A stretch of DNA of 34,479 nucleotides, taken from a virus. The notes under the pieces are model-generated. The model worked only from the letters and a program-made list of their open reading frames with translations, did not search any database and had not been told where the DNA came from. The translations under genes and the position numbers were made by a program. How positions within the stretch are numbered: the stretch's first letter is position 1; each line of letters starts with the position of its first letter. Location of the stretch: positions 1-34,479 of the IMG/VR virus record IMGVR_UViG_3300030519_000029, one strand, 5' to 3'. Below, one piece after another: positions 7,203 to 15,937 of this stretch.

Positions 7203-9053
7203 TTAGACGCTAGAATTATAGTTCGTGTTGGTGCTCGTGCTGCTGCTGGTGCTGGTGGAGAGCACGTCGCTCTCGGACAGCGACCAGTTCGAGTTGTTGG
7301 ACCAGTGTACCGCGTTCAACGCCGCCGCGCCAAGTTGAGCCGCCGTCTGGATGCCCGCCTTGTTGGCCTCGATCACGAGGTTCTTGGCCGCGATGTAGAG
7401 CTGGCCGTTCGCCTCGGCCGCCTTGACCGCCACCTCGGTGATCGCCTCCTGCTCACGCACCACGGCTTCCCACTGGTTCGTCAGCACCTGATTGAAGGAC
7501 GTGACGGCCTGCACCTCCGCGCCATACTCGGCCACGGCGGATTGATTGAACTCCGACGCGGCGCGGGCCTGCTCCACCATCGCGCCTAGCGCCGCCTTGT
7601 AGCCGTCGAGCTGGGCCTCGTAAGCCTTGATCTCTCCCTCGAACTGGGCCACCAGGGCGTTGGCCGCGCCGATCCCCGCCTGCACCTGGGCGGCGTAGGC
7701 GTCCACCTGCGTCTTATATGCCTGCTCAATGGCGGTCTGCGCCTCCACGCCAGCCTTGTAGCCTTCCACCTCGGCGGTGTAGGCGTTCACTGTGCTCACG
7801 AACGCCTGGATTTGAGCCGCGAAGGTATCGACCTTCAACTTTTCGACCTGCGCCTGGACCTGGATGATCTCGACCTGGGTCTTGTAGACTTCGAGCTGGG
7901 CCTCGGCCGCCTCCACCTCGGTCTTGTACTGGGTCACGATGGCGGTGTTGATCTCGGCCTTGGTCTGCTCGAACGACACCTCGGCCTTGAGCTGCTCGAT
8001 GTAAAGCTCCAGCCCCCGGATCGCCGCGTTGAACGCCTCGATGCTCGCCTTATAGCCCTCGATCTGCGCGGCGTAAGCCTGCACCTGACCGTTGTAGATC
8101 GCGACCTGTGCGTCAGTGACATACTTGGCGGCGTCGAACTGCCGCTGGCAGATCGCGTTGTAGTAAGTGATCAGCTGGCCTTCGAGCTGCACCGCCAGCT
8201 CACGAGACTTGGTCACGTTCTCCAGTCGCAGCTCTGCCTGCTTGACCATGATGTCGCGCGACAGCCCAGCGGTCGTGTACTGGGTCTCATTGTAAATCTT
8301 GAGCCTGCTGTCGATGAACGCACCGGGCGGCAGTGCGTAACCCAAGGTCTCGATGTCGCGCTCCAGCGCTGCGATGGCGTCAGCCTGGGCGCGCAACTCA
8401 CGCTCTCGCGCGGCGTCCCACATGGCCTGCTGGACGCTGGCGCTGAGACCGATATCGGTATCGTCAGTGAGCGCACTGGCGATCTCGGCCTGCACGAGCG
8501 ATAGCTCCGTGCTGGTGTAGAACGCCTTCTCATTGTACGCGACGATGGACGGCGCGAGTAGCGTGAACGGCGGGATCACGCCCTCGAATGTCGGGATGTC
8601 AATGGGCGTGAATTGCAGGTCTTTGATCGACAGCAGCGCCGGAACGTCCGGCAGATTGATCGCCACGGTCGGATATTCATAATTGAAATTGATGGGCGGC
8701 GCGGGCGGCGTCTGCCCGCTGAACGACTGTGGCGCGGCACCGAAGTTGAGCGTGGGCGCGATCCCCGTGAACGGCCCCGGCAGATATTGCGTGATATTCA
8801 GTGACCCACTGAACGGCGCGGGTTGTAGCGGAACGCCCCAGGTCACCTGTTGCAGCGCCGGAGCGCCGACCTTGTGCTCCGTGGGTGGAGAGGGGATCGT
8901 CGGGAACGTCGGGCTAATCGAAGGTGGCACGATGTTCGCGGCGGCCTGCTCCAGGTCCACCGCGTACGACTGGACGAGGCTCATCATCTGGCCAGCGATG
9001 GCCGTCGCGTCGCCAACGTTTCCCCATGTCGGGATGCCACCAAGTGCCGTCAT
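7203..9053 (-). CDS. long coiled-coil tail structural protein
   Basis: A 616-residue protein. Residues 1-165 are Pro/Phe-rich with few helices; about 170-575 are an almost continuous Ala/Gln/Glu-rich helical stretch with repeated Y-A/K-x3-E/A units (for example QVQAYAAQIEGYKASIEAF); the last 35 residues are Ser/Thr/Asn-rich (LSTSTSSSTSTNTN). Such long helical proteins near the end of the late operon in short-tailed phages are virion components, perhaps a rod, a fibre stalk or an internal ejection protein. It lies 10 bases after the SPRY-containing protein and 10 bases before the glycine-rich protein. No enzymatic motif is seen. Confidence 0.75.
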   Translation of the reverse strand: MTALGGIPTWGNVGDATAIAGQMMSLVQSYAVDLEQAAANIVPPSISPTFPTIPSPPTEHKVGAPALQQVTWGVPLQPAPFSGSLNITQYLPGPFTGIAPTLNFGAAPQSFSGQTPPAPPINFNYEYPTVAINLPDVPALLSIKDLQFTPIDIPTFEGVIPPFTLLAPSIVAYNEKAFYTSTELSLVQAEIASALTDDTDIGLSASVQQAMWDAARERELRAQADAIAALERDIETLGYALPPGAFIDSRLKIYNETQYTTAGLSRDIMVKQAELRLENVTKSRELAVQLEGQLITYYNAICQRQFDAAKYVTDAQVAIYNGQVQAYAAQIEGYKASIEAFNAAIRGLELYIEQLKAEVSFEQTKAEINTAIVTQYKTEVEAAEAQLEVYKTQVEIIQVQAQVEKLKVDTFAAQIQAFVSTVNAYTAEVEGYKAGVEAQTAIEQAYKTQVDAYAAQVQAGIGAANALVAQFEGEIKAYEAQLDGYKAALGAMVEQARAASEFNQSAVAEYGAEVQAVTSFNQVLTNQWEAVVREQEAITEVAVKAAEANGQLYIAAKNLVIEANKAGIQTAAQLGAAALNAVHWSNNSNWSLSESDVLSTSTSSSTSTNTNYNSSV

Positions 9054-9063
9054 AATCTCGCCC

Positions 9064-11079
9064 TCAAGGTGTGGGGATCGTTACCACGTCGTAGGGGCTA
9101 AATCCAGGCGGCGGCGTGTACTTGGTCGTCTTGGCGTAGCGCACCTTCATCCGAGTGTGCCCAAAGCGTGCCGAGCACGCCGGGTAATATTTCGTGTCCT
9201 TTGCCGTGCCGTCGAGGTAAGTGACCGGCGCGAGCTTCGTCCCCGGCGTCTTATCCGTGGGCGCGGAGTTTTCCCACCACTTGCCGTTGCGGCCGAACCA
9301 CACCTTGCGGGTGGCCGTGTCCACGGCGATCATATAAATGTCCCCCCGGCTGATCGACCCCATGTCCATGCCTGTCCAGCAGCCGTTGCGGAGAACGCCG
9401 TTCACCGTGTTGCCGATGGCCACGTCATTGGACGAGAAGAGTGTGCTCGCGAGTTTGTCCCCCCGGCCCTTGATCACCCAAGCGTGCTCGCCAAGCTGAT
9501 TGATCCCGGAGGGCATCTTATAATCCGGGCCTCCCTCCGCGCAGTAATCGTCGTAGGTGAAATCCGGTCCCTGAAATACATCTCCGATAAGGTTGTAGTT
9601 CGCCGTGGTGCTGTTCTTGGTGCTGCCAGGAATGAACGTGATCATGCCCCATGCGGCATAGACACGAACACTATTATAGAACTGGCCGGCGTAGCCCCAG
9701 TTGTAGCTGACATCTGTCATCGTCCCGAGCGGACCCTCGGTCTCGGCGTTCAGTGGCCACACATTATCGACGTCGTAGCCGCCGTTGATCTCCTGAGCGC
9801 CGGGCGGGTAGTTCGGGAGCCCGTTGTCGAACGCGTAATACGCCCCCTTGGGGTCAAAAAAGATGCTCGTGTGCGCCGCCTGGAGCGTCTGGAGCGCGCC
9901 GAGCGGGAATGTCGTCTCGTCCGCGAAGATGTAGGCGTAGGGGTTTTCCCGAGGGCCGGACAGCATCACACCCGCGCCCTGGATGCCCACGATCCAATAA
10001 TGGCCGCCCACCGGCAGTTGCACGGTCTTATCCGCGTCGGTCCTGGATTGTGGGTTGAGGCACTGGTACGTCGTCAGGCCCGAGACCAGCGTTGAGATGC
10101 CATCGGGACTGGTGTCGAGAATTTGGCTCCCTACAGAACTCGCCCAGGAGCTGCTGTAGAGCGAGTAAGTGTCCCGGAAGTCCGTGGAGTACACGGTGTT
10201 CTTCATCACGTATCGACCGTTGGTCCATACGCTGGCGTTATAGTTCGTGTACCTATTCTTCGCTGGCACGAGCCCGATTGATCTCGGGGCCATGGGCGCA
10301 TCTTGCCAGTCGCAGCCGATGACGCGCCCATACGCGACAGTGTTTTTCTTCCAGGATTTATCGACATAGTAGTCGGGCACCACACCGATCACAGGTGTGA
10401 GGAACGTGTCAAGATCGTTCGGAAAGAGGTACGATATCGACGCCGGAGAGATGTTGTATAGGTCAGTGGACAGCGTCGAACCGTCCGCGTCCCCAGGTGT
10501 CGTGACGATGGTCGCTGGCGCGGAGCCCCTGGGGATGACGTCGATCTCCACCTCGAAATACACCTGCCCGCTGATCGGTGCGATGCAGATGCCCGATGCA
10601 CCCACGGCGTCGGCCTGGGCGTCACCTGCGGCGTCATCCGCGTCCCATGCGTAGGCCCCCCACGACGGTGGCGCGGGTGGCGGAAGCTTTATGGGGAACA
10701 CCGTGAATGGCACGTCCACCACGAACACGCCGCTGATGTCCAGCGAGCCGCCCGACGTCGGCGCGTTTGTGGGCTTGACGTCAATCTCGATGATCTCCTG
10801 GCCACTGCTGTTTGTGTACGAGATCGTGAGCTGGTCCAGGACGATGCGCTTCGCCCAGAACGTATCCTGGTTCTGATCCACCTGCTGGCGCTGTCCCTGG
10901 ATGAACGAGTGCAGCACGCCGGCCTGGGCCGTAATGATCGCCTCTACCGCCTGGGCGCGGGCCTCGCTGGTCGCATCGCTCCAGCCGTCCGCTGTAGGCG
11001 TGATCGTGATCCGCACCTGTGGGGGGGTTCGCCGGGCCTGCCGGCCGTCCAGCGGCACTCGGTAGTCGGGAGCGAACAA
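9064..11079 (-). CDS. tail-associated protein with an apparently split SPRY-like domain
   Basis: A 671-residue protein. GQVYFEVEID at 171-180 matches the first strands of a B30.2/SPRY domain; SRGDIYMIAVDTATRKVWFG and RNGKWW at 577-602, then YPACSARFGH and PPPGFSPYD at 632-664, match the final SPRY strands (GDxIGxAxD...FxxNG...Px...G). About 400 residues lie between the two parts, so the SPRY fold would be interrupted by a large insert, or only the C-terminal half is true SPRY. SPRY domains bind proteins or sugars; in phages they occur in fibres and receptor-facing proteins. The start is TTG at 11079, supported by GGAGG 9 bases upstream; no in-frame ATG is near. It follows the preceding gene with a 3-base gap. 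Confidence 0.7.
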   Translation of the reverse strand: MFAPDYRVPLDGRQARRTPPQVRITITPTADGWSDATSEARAQAVEAIITAQAGVLHSFIQGQRQQVDQNQDTFWAKRIVLDQLTISYTNSSGQEIIEIDVKPTNAPTSGGSLDISGVFVVDVPFTVFPIKLPPPAPPSWGAYAWDADDAAGDAQADAVGASGICIAPISGQVYFEVEIDVIPRGSAPATIVTTPGDADGSTLSTDLYNISPASISYLFPNDLDTFLTPVIGVVPDYYVDKSWKKNTVAYGRVIGCDWQDAPMAPRSIGLVPAKNRYTNYNASVWTNGRYVMKNTVYSTDFRDTYSLYSSSWASSVGSQILDTSPDGISTLVSGLTTYQCLNPQSRTDADKTVQLPVGGHYWIVGIQGAGVMLSGPRENPYAYIFADETTFPLGALQTLQAAHTSIFFDPKGAYYAFDNGLPNYPPGAQEINGGYDVDNVWPLNAETEGPLGTMTDVSYNWGYAGQFYNSVRVYAAWGMITFIPGSTKNSTTANYNLIGDVFQGPDFTYDDYCAEGGPDYKMPSGINQLGEHAWVIKGRGDKLASTLFSSNDVAIGNTVNGVLRNGCWTGMDMGSISRGDIYMIAVDTATRKVWFGRNGKWWENSAPTDKTPGTKLAPVTYLDGTAKDTKYYPACSARFGHTRMKVRYAKTTKYTPPPGFSPYDVVTIPTP

Positions 11080-11082
11080 GGT

Positions 11083-12297
11083 TCATACCCTCCGCTTACC
11101 CACCATCGGCACAAACTCAATGCTGTCCAGATCGAAATCCGGCCCGGTCGAGATCAGTTCCCACTGGAAATACCGCGAGCGCAGACCCTTGCCGATGTTG
11201 ACCTTGGTGGTCATTAACCCTGGCTGGGAGTTGAACTGGTAGAGATAATCCCGGCCATCCCCTGCGGACAGCTTGAGATAGAACTCACCCTGGCCACGCA
11301 TGCCGATGTAAACACCCATGAGACCGTTCAACCGCGAACCGTTGAACTGGATGTAGCCGCCAGCCATGTCCGCCACGATATTCGTGGTCCCGTCTCGCTC
11401 GCCGTTCAGCTCCCAGATGCCCTGCCCGTTGGCCCCGATGTACTTACGGCCGAAGCTGGCGAAGCTGTTAAAGACCCAGTTGACATATTCAGTGACCACA
11501 TTGGTGCGCGTGTTCATCACCCATGTGGTGGAGTTGCTATCCGGGCTGCAATAGGACACCGTGGCGTACGCGGTCTCCAGGATCGGGTCGCCCTGGAAGA
11601 TCGTGGTCAGCAACTCCGTGTCAGTGAGCGTACAGTCCTCCAGCATGATCGGGTTGAGCAGCAGCGAGGCGCTGGTTTCGCCGTGGATCGCTAGGTTCTG
11701 AACGACCTGCACCGACCCGATGAAGTGCTGGATTATCGCGGCCGAGAGCGTCGCGCCCTCTCCGACGTTGATGTTCGCAAGCGCCAGATAGGCGTCGAGC
11801 GCCCCCACGGCCTCGTGCGCCAGCATGCCGAACGCGGCGGTGCTGCCGGGTACTCCCCTGGCGACGGCCCGCTGGAGCATGAGCACACTGGCCACGCTGT
11901 TCAGAAGGTCCGTGACAGTCGCGCCTTCCGCGATGGCCATGACGAGCAACGCCTGGAGCGTGTCGCCGATCTTCGCCATCTCGGCGATGGACGTGCTGAA
12001 TACAAGACCTGTGTGATATGTGTCCCTGGCCTTGATCACCTCCGCGACCAGCGCACCTGCCGCCCAGTGGATGGACGTGGCCGTACCGAGGGTCGCGCCA
12101 TCGGTATGGGTGAACCCAAAGGTGGTCAGGAACGCCGCCAGACCCTTGGCGGTCTCGGACATGCCCGGCAAATATGTCGTGGTCCCCGTGAGCGTCGAGT
12201 TGAGGATCGCCTGCGCCACGAGCGTCAGACTGTATGTCCCCACGGGCGTGCCCGTGAGGATCGCGCCACTGGTGACGCTCTCGGCATACACGCTCAT
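11083..12297 (-). CDS. conserved tail structural protein
   Basis: A 404-residue protein. The first 200 residues are Ala/Leu/Thr-rich and probably helical. The second half is beta-rich and ends with YLYQFNSQPGLMTTKVNIGK followed by GLRSRYFQWELIS and FDLDSIEFVPMV. I recognise this closing segment from structural proteins of several short-tailed and other phages, where it reads as a jelly-roll or beta-sandwich wall of a tail component; no enzymatic role is known to me. Its ATG overlaps the upstream stop by one base (TAATG), so translation is coupled to the preceding gene. Confidence 0.7.
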   Translation of the reverse strand: MSVYAESVTSGAILTGTPVGTYSLTLVAQAILNSTLTGTTTYLPGMSETAKGLAAFLTTFGFTHTDGATLGTATSIHWAAGALVAEVIKARDTYHTGLVFSTSIAEMAKIGDTLQALLVMAIAEGATVTDLLNSVASVLMLQRAVARGVPGSTAAFGMLAHEAVGALDAYLALANINVGEGATLSAAIIQHFIGSVQVVQNLAIHGETSASLLLNPIMLEDCTLTDTELLTTIFQGDPILETAYATVSYCSPDSNSTTWVMNTRTNVVTEYVNWVFNSFASFGRKYIGANGQGIWELNGERDGTTNIVADMAGGYIQFNGSRLNGLMGVYIGMRGQGEFYLKLSAGDGRDYLYQFNSQPGLMTTKVNIGKGLRSRYFQWELISTGPDFDLDSIEFVPMVGKRRV

Positions 12298-12833
12298 TAC
12301 GCGCTGGCCAACGAGAAGGTGTAGGTCAGCAAGATTTGGTCGGTGTTGCTGACCGACTTGGCCGAGCCGAACTGCGCCGCCGAGATCAGCGTGCCCGTGG
12401 TGCCGTTGATCGTGGACGACGACACAAGGAATGCGCCGTAGATCGTGGTGCCCGCGTTGAACGTGAAGCTCGCCCGGCTAGCCGAGTTGGTCACCTGCTG
12501 CCCCGACGCGGACACGGGTACAAACTGCTGTCTCGCCCCGGCCGTGTAAGCCGACGTCTCCGTGGAGTTGGCTGCGATGGTCGCGGCGGCGTCCGTCGCG
12601 ACAGGCGTGTAGTTGCCCGAGAATAGGCCGAGATACCACGTGGTGATCTGCGACCCAGCCGCCAGTCCCGCGTTCAAGAGGTAATTGAGACCCTCGTTGA
12701 CCGCGATATTGTCGAAATCCCACTCGTCAATGAGCCTGCCAGCGCGGAAATGCTCCGCGTGGTAGCGACCCATTCCCAGACCCTTAGACGTGGGGACCAA
12801 CAGCCCGGATTTAGTCTTCTCAACGTTCATCAT
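12297..12833 (-). CDS. conserved phage structural protein
   Basis: A 178-residue protein. It starts with a basic segment, then FDNIAVNEGLNYLLNAGL, ITTWYLGLFSGNYTP, a Thr/Ala-rich stretch and a beta-rich end. The NEGLNxLL...TTWYLGLF pattern is shared by small virion proteins of many phages and resembles part of the 142-residue protein at 20984-21412 (LYLSLHTADP), suggesting related folds. Function unknown; a tail or fibre adaptor fits. There are two adjacent ATG codons: AGGAG is 4 bases before the first (12833) and 7 before the second (12830), so the second may be the true start. Confidence 0.75.
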   Translation of the reverse strand: MMNVEKTKSGLLVPTSKGLGMGRYHAEHFRAGRLIDEWDFDNIAVNEGLNYLLNAGLAAGSQITTWYLGLFSGNYTPVATDAAATIAANSTETSAYTAGARQQFVPVSASGQQVTNSASRASFTFNAGTTIYGAFLVSSSTINGTTGTLISAAQFGSAKSVSNTDQILLTYTFSLASA

Positions 12834-12840
12834 GCATCTC

Positions 12841-13251
12841 CTACGGTGCTGTGTTGCTCAGGATCGCGGCCACCCGTGTGGCCGCGATCAGGTTGACGCT
12901 CGCGAGATATTCCACGCCATTCACGACCTCGGCGAGCGTCAGGTCGAGGAAGTTCGCGCCGCTCGCCATGACCACGAACACGCGGACATTAATGTCCGTC
13001 GAGCCGATAATCGCCTCCTGCTCAGCCGATGTAAACAGCGCCATGAACTGTAAAAATGTCACCACCGTGGGCGGCGGCGGCGGCGCGGGCGCTACCCACG
13101 ACCCCGTAAGGTCGGACCAGCCAATGCCCACGCCTGCGGGAAGCGTTGACGCCAGCACGAACGCGTCCTGATTGCCGCACGGCGACACCCCGTCCCACAA
13201 GATCATGTTGACGACGACGCCGTTCTCGATCTGCGCATAGACTTGGCCCAT
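12841..13251 (-). CDS. small tail-fibre-associated protein
   Basis: A 136-residue protein that begins MGQVYAQIENGVVVNMILWD, an opening typical of small phage proteins encoded next to tail fibres (often annotated as fibre assembly or fibre tip proteins). Residues 35-60 contain GVGIGWSDLTGSWVAP and a run of prolines; the C-terminal half has FLQFMALFTSAEQ and a helix ending in IAATRVAAIL. It probably assists or caps the glycine-rich fibre protein encoded just upstream (9-base gap, GAGG before the ATG). A chaperone or minor structural part cannot be distinguished here. Confidence 0.65.
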   Translation of the reverse strand: MGQVYAQIENGVVVNMILWDGVSPCGNQDAFVLASTLPAGVGIGWSDLTGSWVAPAPPPPPTVVTFLQFMALFTSAEQEAIIGSTDINVRVFVVMASGANFLDLTLAEVVNGVEYLASVNLIAATRVAAILSNTAP

Positions 13252-13260
13252 GAACTTACC

Positions 13261-14214
13261 TCAGAAGTATTCGACGATCACGCAAGCACCACCGCCGCCA
13301 ACGCCACCCGCGCCAGCCGTGCCGCCGTTGTCCACGGTTCCCCCGCCACCGCCGCCGCCGCCGTAGAGACCGCCTTGGCCGCCACCGCCCGCCGCCGTCA
13401 GAGACGAGCCACCACCACCGCCGCCCGCGCCCGCGCCTTGTATGGGGTTTACGTTGGCCGGTTGGTTTCCCGTGTTCCCCGCCGCGCCCGGCGCGCCGCC
13501 TGATTGAAGAATGCCCACCGCGTAGGTATTGCCGCCTTGGCCGCCCGAGAACACAGCGTTGCCGGCGCTTATCCCGCCGCCCGAGCCGCCGCCCGAGCCG
13601 CCGCCGCCCGAGCTTGTAAAGCCTCCCTGTAGCCCCGCGCCGGCATTGACGCCGCCCGCTCCACCCGCGCCCGCGCCTAGCGACGAACCGTAGATCGATA
13701 CGCCGACCGCGCCCGAGCCGCCCGCGCCCGAGCCCTGCGCGGCGGCTCCCGCCGTCGCGCCCGACCCCGCATTCCCCGTGCCGCCGTTGTACCCGCCGCC
13801 GCCGCCGCCCGAGGCGGACACGAGTTGGCCACCCGCGCCGCCGCCGCCGCCGTTGGACTGGCAGAGCGCGCCGAAGCTCGTAATGCCGCCGCCGCCGCCG
13901 ACACCGCCCGCCGTCGAGTTGGTCGTGGCGGCCACGCCCGCCGAGCCGCCGCCGCCGATGGTGACAACCTGGGACGCGCCGACCTGCGCCGCCGTGAATG
14001 TGAACTTGGGCGCGCCGCGCGACGCGCCGCCACCGCCCGAGCCGCCCGAGCCGGCCGTGGCCGATACGATGCGCGCGCCACCGCCACCGCCGCCACCGCC
14101 ACCGACGGGGTAGACGTCAACCGCGACCATGCCCGGCGTGGGGACGTATGTCATCGACGAAGTGAACGTGATGATGTTGGTTTGCGGCTTCGGAGGCGGG
14201 AACGTGGCGGCCAT
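13261..14214 (-). CDS. polyglycine-rich tail tip or adhesin-like protein
   Basis: A 317-residue protein. After a short N-terminal strand region (NIITFTSSMTYVPTPGMVAVDVYPVGGG), nearly all of it is Gly/Ala/Ser with runs of up to nine glycines, and it closes with GGACVIVEYF. This layout (a first beta strand, many poly-Gly turns, a last VIVEY strand) is that of the phage glycine-rich tail domain; in T2/T4-like gp38 adhesins such runs pack as polyglycine II helices and present variable loops to the receptor. By analogy it may be a receptor-contacting tip, but this is inference. It overlaps the upstream stop by one base (TAATG). Long open frames on the opposite strand here are only GC-driven shadows. 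Confidence 0.7.
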   Translation of the reverse strand: MAATFPPPKPQTNIITFTSSMTYVPTPGMVAVDVYPVGGGGGGGGGARIVSATAGSGGSGGGGASRGAPKFTFTAAQVGASQVVTIGGGGSAGVAATTNSTAGGVGGGGGITSFGALCQSNGGGGGAGGQLVSASGGGGGGYNGGTGNAGSGATAGAAAQGSGAGGSGAVGVSIYGSSLGAGAGGAGGVNAGAGLQGGFTSSGGGGSGGGSGGGISAGNAVFSGGQGGNTYAVGILQSGGAPGAAGNTGNQPANVNPIQGAGAGGGGGGSSLTAAGGGGQGGLYGGGGGGGGTVDNGGTAGAGGVGGGGACVIVEYF

Positions 14215-14807
14215 TAGGTCTGCTCCCAGACGATGATAGTTGTCCCGCCCGTCGAGATTGCCTGAAAGGCGTTGGTCGGGACCGCCGCGCCCTCGAAGCT
14301 CTCGCCGCCGCCCTGGAAGCCGGTTCCTTGCGGGGGTCCGTTGTAGTTGGGGCCGTTACCAACGACCGCCGCGCTACCGCCCGGAACCACCGTCGCCGGG
14401 TTGGCTCCGATGTTCTGCCAGCGGAGCCCCTTGCGCGTCGAGTTGGACGCGATGAGCGTCGCCGACGTCGCCGCCGTGAGAGTGACGACCGTCGCCGTGA
14501 TCGTCCCGGCGTAAGGGTTGGCCGTCACGGAGCCGATGGCGTTCGTGCCCGCTGGAAGGGGCGCGACAAGTGCCGCGTATAGCCCCTTGAGAAGCGCGAT
14601 GGCTGACCAGCTCGACGTGCTGTTGTTCGCCGCGCTGTCCGCCTTCGCGCCCTGCGTGACGTCCGCGCCGTCAGCAACCGTGACCGCGCCACCACCGCCA
14701 CCACTGCTCGATGTCGCGAGCGTGTAGGTGCCGTCGCCATTATCGATGTACACTGTGTTGATCGTGTTCCCGTACCGATCCTTCAGCGGGAAAATCTTGT
14801 TGGTCAT
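14214..14807 (-). CDS. tail-associated structural protein
   Basis: A 197-residue protein. It starts MTNKIFPLKDRYGNTINTVYI, has a poly-Gly hinge, then the segment VADGADVTQGAKADSAA that is common in phage virion proteins, and a beta-rich C-terminal domain (ATLIASNSTRKGLRWQNIG...TTIIVWEQT). The C-terminal part resembles small beta-sandwich proteins that decorate tails and fibres. Function unknown. It overlaps both neighbours by one base (TGATG before, TAATG after), so it is probably made in step with the propeller-like protein and the glycine-rich fibre protein. Confidence 0.65.
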   Translation of the reverse strand: MTNKIFPLKDRYGNTINTVYIDNGDGTYTLATSSSGGGGGAVTVADGADVTQGAKADSAANNSTSSWSAIALLKGLYAALVAPLPAGTNAIGSVTANPYAGTITATVVTLTAATSATLIASNSTRKGLRWQNIGANPATVVPGGSAAVVGNGPNYNGPPQGTGFQGGGESFEGAAVPTNAFQAISTGGTTIIVWEQT

Positions 14808-15937
14808 CAGCCAGCTCCTATGGTGTCTAGCGCCACGGCGCTTTCCGTGACGTCCACCCAGATTGCATTCCCGCGCACGATCTCGGCGTCTACGAAATCA
14901 CCCACACGAGCGCCGTTGACCGGCTGCCCCGCACTGTCGCTTACCACGATATACTGGTTCATGCCATCCTGGCGGCGGAAAAACGCAGCACTGCGTTTGG
15001 CGACCGGGAAGAAGAACTTACCCTCAGTGAGATTGTACGCCTTCCCACCATCCATCGCGACACAGACGCCCCGCGTGGTCATGAACATCGCGGACACTTC
15101 TGCTGTCGTGTCCGCCTGGAGACCCACCTGCGGCGGGTTCGCCAGCTCTCCTGGCACATAGGCCAAGGAGCCAGGGATCACGGGGCTGTCCATGACGCGA
15201 TCGCGTCGTAGCGGGGAGTTCGGCCCGGACAGGAACCAGAGGCCCTCGGTGGTCCCGACGTAAATTCCGTCAGTGACCTCCGCAAGCATGGTGACATCAC
15301 CCTCGAACTGAAAATAATTCTTGGTCTTGTCCACAAGCCCGTAGGCGAAAAGCTCGGTACACCAGACCGTGCGACCATTGCCTAGGTAGAGCCGACCATT
15401 GAAATACGCAAGCGTTGTCGCGAGCGGAGGCGATCCAAGCAACCGTCCCCTAATCGCCGGCAAGGTCGCCGTAGGATTGACGACAGGTGAGAACCAGATG
15501 TCCTGAGACGGTCCCCATGGCCCCACTGTGAGCGCAACGGTATCAACGATGCCAGCATTCGATGCGCTGGTATAGTAAAGGTTCGTCCCCACTTGCGTGT
15601 ACGCAAGACCGAGCCCCCCCGCTCCAGGGTCACTGCCGATGTTGTTTGCCAGTGATACGAAAGAATAATCAGGGTTGAGGACACCCAGAGACCCGTCTCT
15701 GACCACATAGACCACTCCATTTTCTGAGGTGAACAGACTATGGTAGTTGCCCGAGACCATGAGCGTGGTCCCGCGACGGCGATGCGGCTGACCGTCATCG
15801 TCCAAATCAATATTCGTGGCCCTGAACAAGTCCTTCGGCCCAAGTCGCTCCAGATCGACGGTGTTCTTGAGACCGTCGAACTGGCCGACTACGATGGGCG
15901 GGACTTCATCAGGAGGCGGAGGCGGAGGTGCCGGCAC
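14807..15937 (-). CDS. beta-propeller-like virion protein, possible tail nozzle or packaged-DNA stabilisation protein
   Basis: A 376-residue protein rich in beta strands, with a proline-rich leader (PAPPPPPPDEVPP) and then VGQFDGLKNTVDLERL, LFRATNIDLDDDGQPHRRRG. The 'xN(I/V)D(L/F)DxxGxxxRRxG' opening and the repeated short blades (LAYFNGRLYLGNGRTVW, DGIYVGTTEGLWFLSG) recall P22 gp10-like packaged-DNA stabilisation and nozzle proteins of short-tailed phages; that match is tentative. The start is GTG at 15937, with AAAGGA 7 bases upstream; this makes it overlap the end of the preceding gene by 29 bases. No nearer start is available in frame. Confidence 0.65.
   Translation of the reverse strand: MPAPPPPPPDEVPPIVVGQFDGLKNTVDLERLGPKDLFRATNIDLDDDGQPHRRRGTTLMVSGNYHSLFTSENGVVYVVRDGSLGVLNPDYSFVSLANNIGSDPGAGGLGLAYTQVGTNLYYTSASNAGIVDTVALTVGPWGPSQDIWFSPVVNPTATLPAIRGRLLGSPPLATTLAYFNGRLYLGNGRTVWCTELFAYGLVDKTKNYFQFEGDVTMLAEVTDGIYVGTTEGLWFLSGPNSPLRRDRVMDSPVIPGSLAYVPGELANPPQVGLQADTTAEVSAMFMTTRGVCVAMDGGKAYNLTEGKFFFPVAKRSAAFFRRQDGMNQYIVVSDSAGQPVNGARVGDFVDAEIVRGNAIWVDVTESAVALDTIGAG

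Noticed and set aside
8683-10095. 470-codon plus-strand open frame across two tail genes
   Set aside because: It spans the boundary of two well-supported minus-strand genes with good start signals; no domain is visible.
13677-14217. Proline- and arginine-rich frames opposite the polyglycine gene
   Set aside because: Glycine codons read in other frames give Pro, Arg and Ala runs; no start signals.
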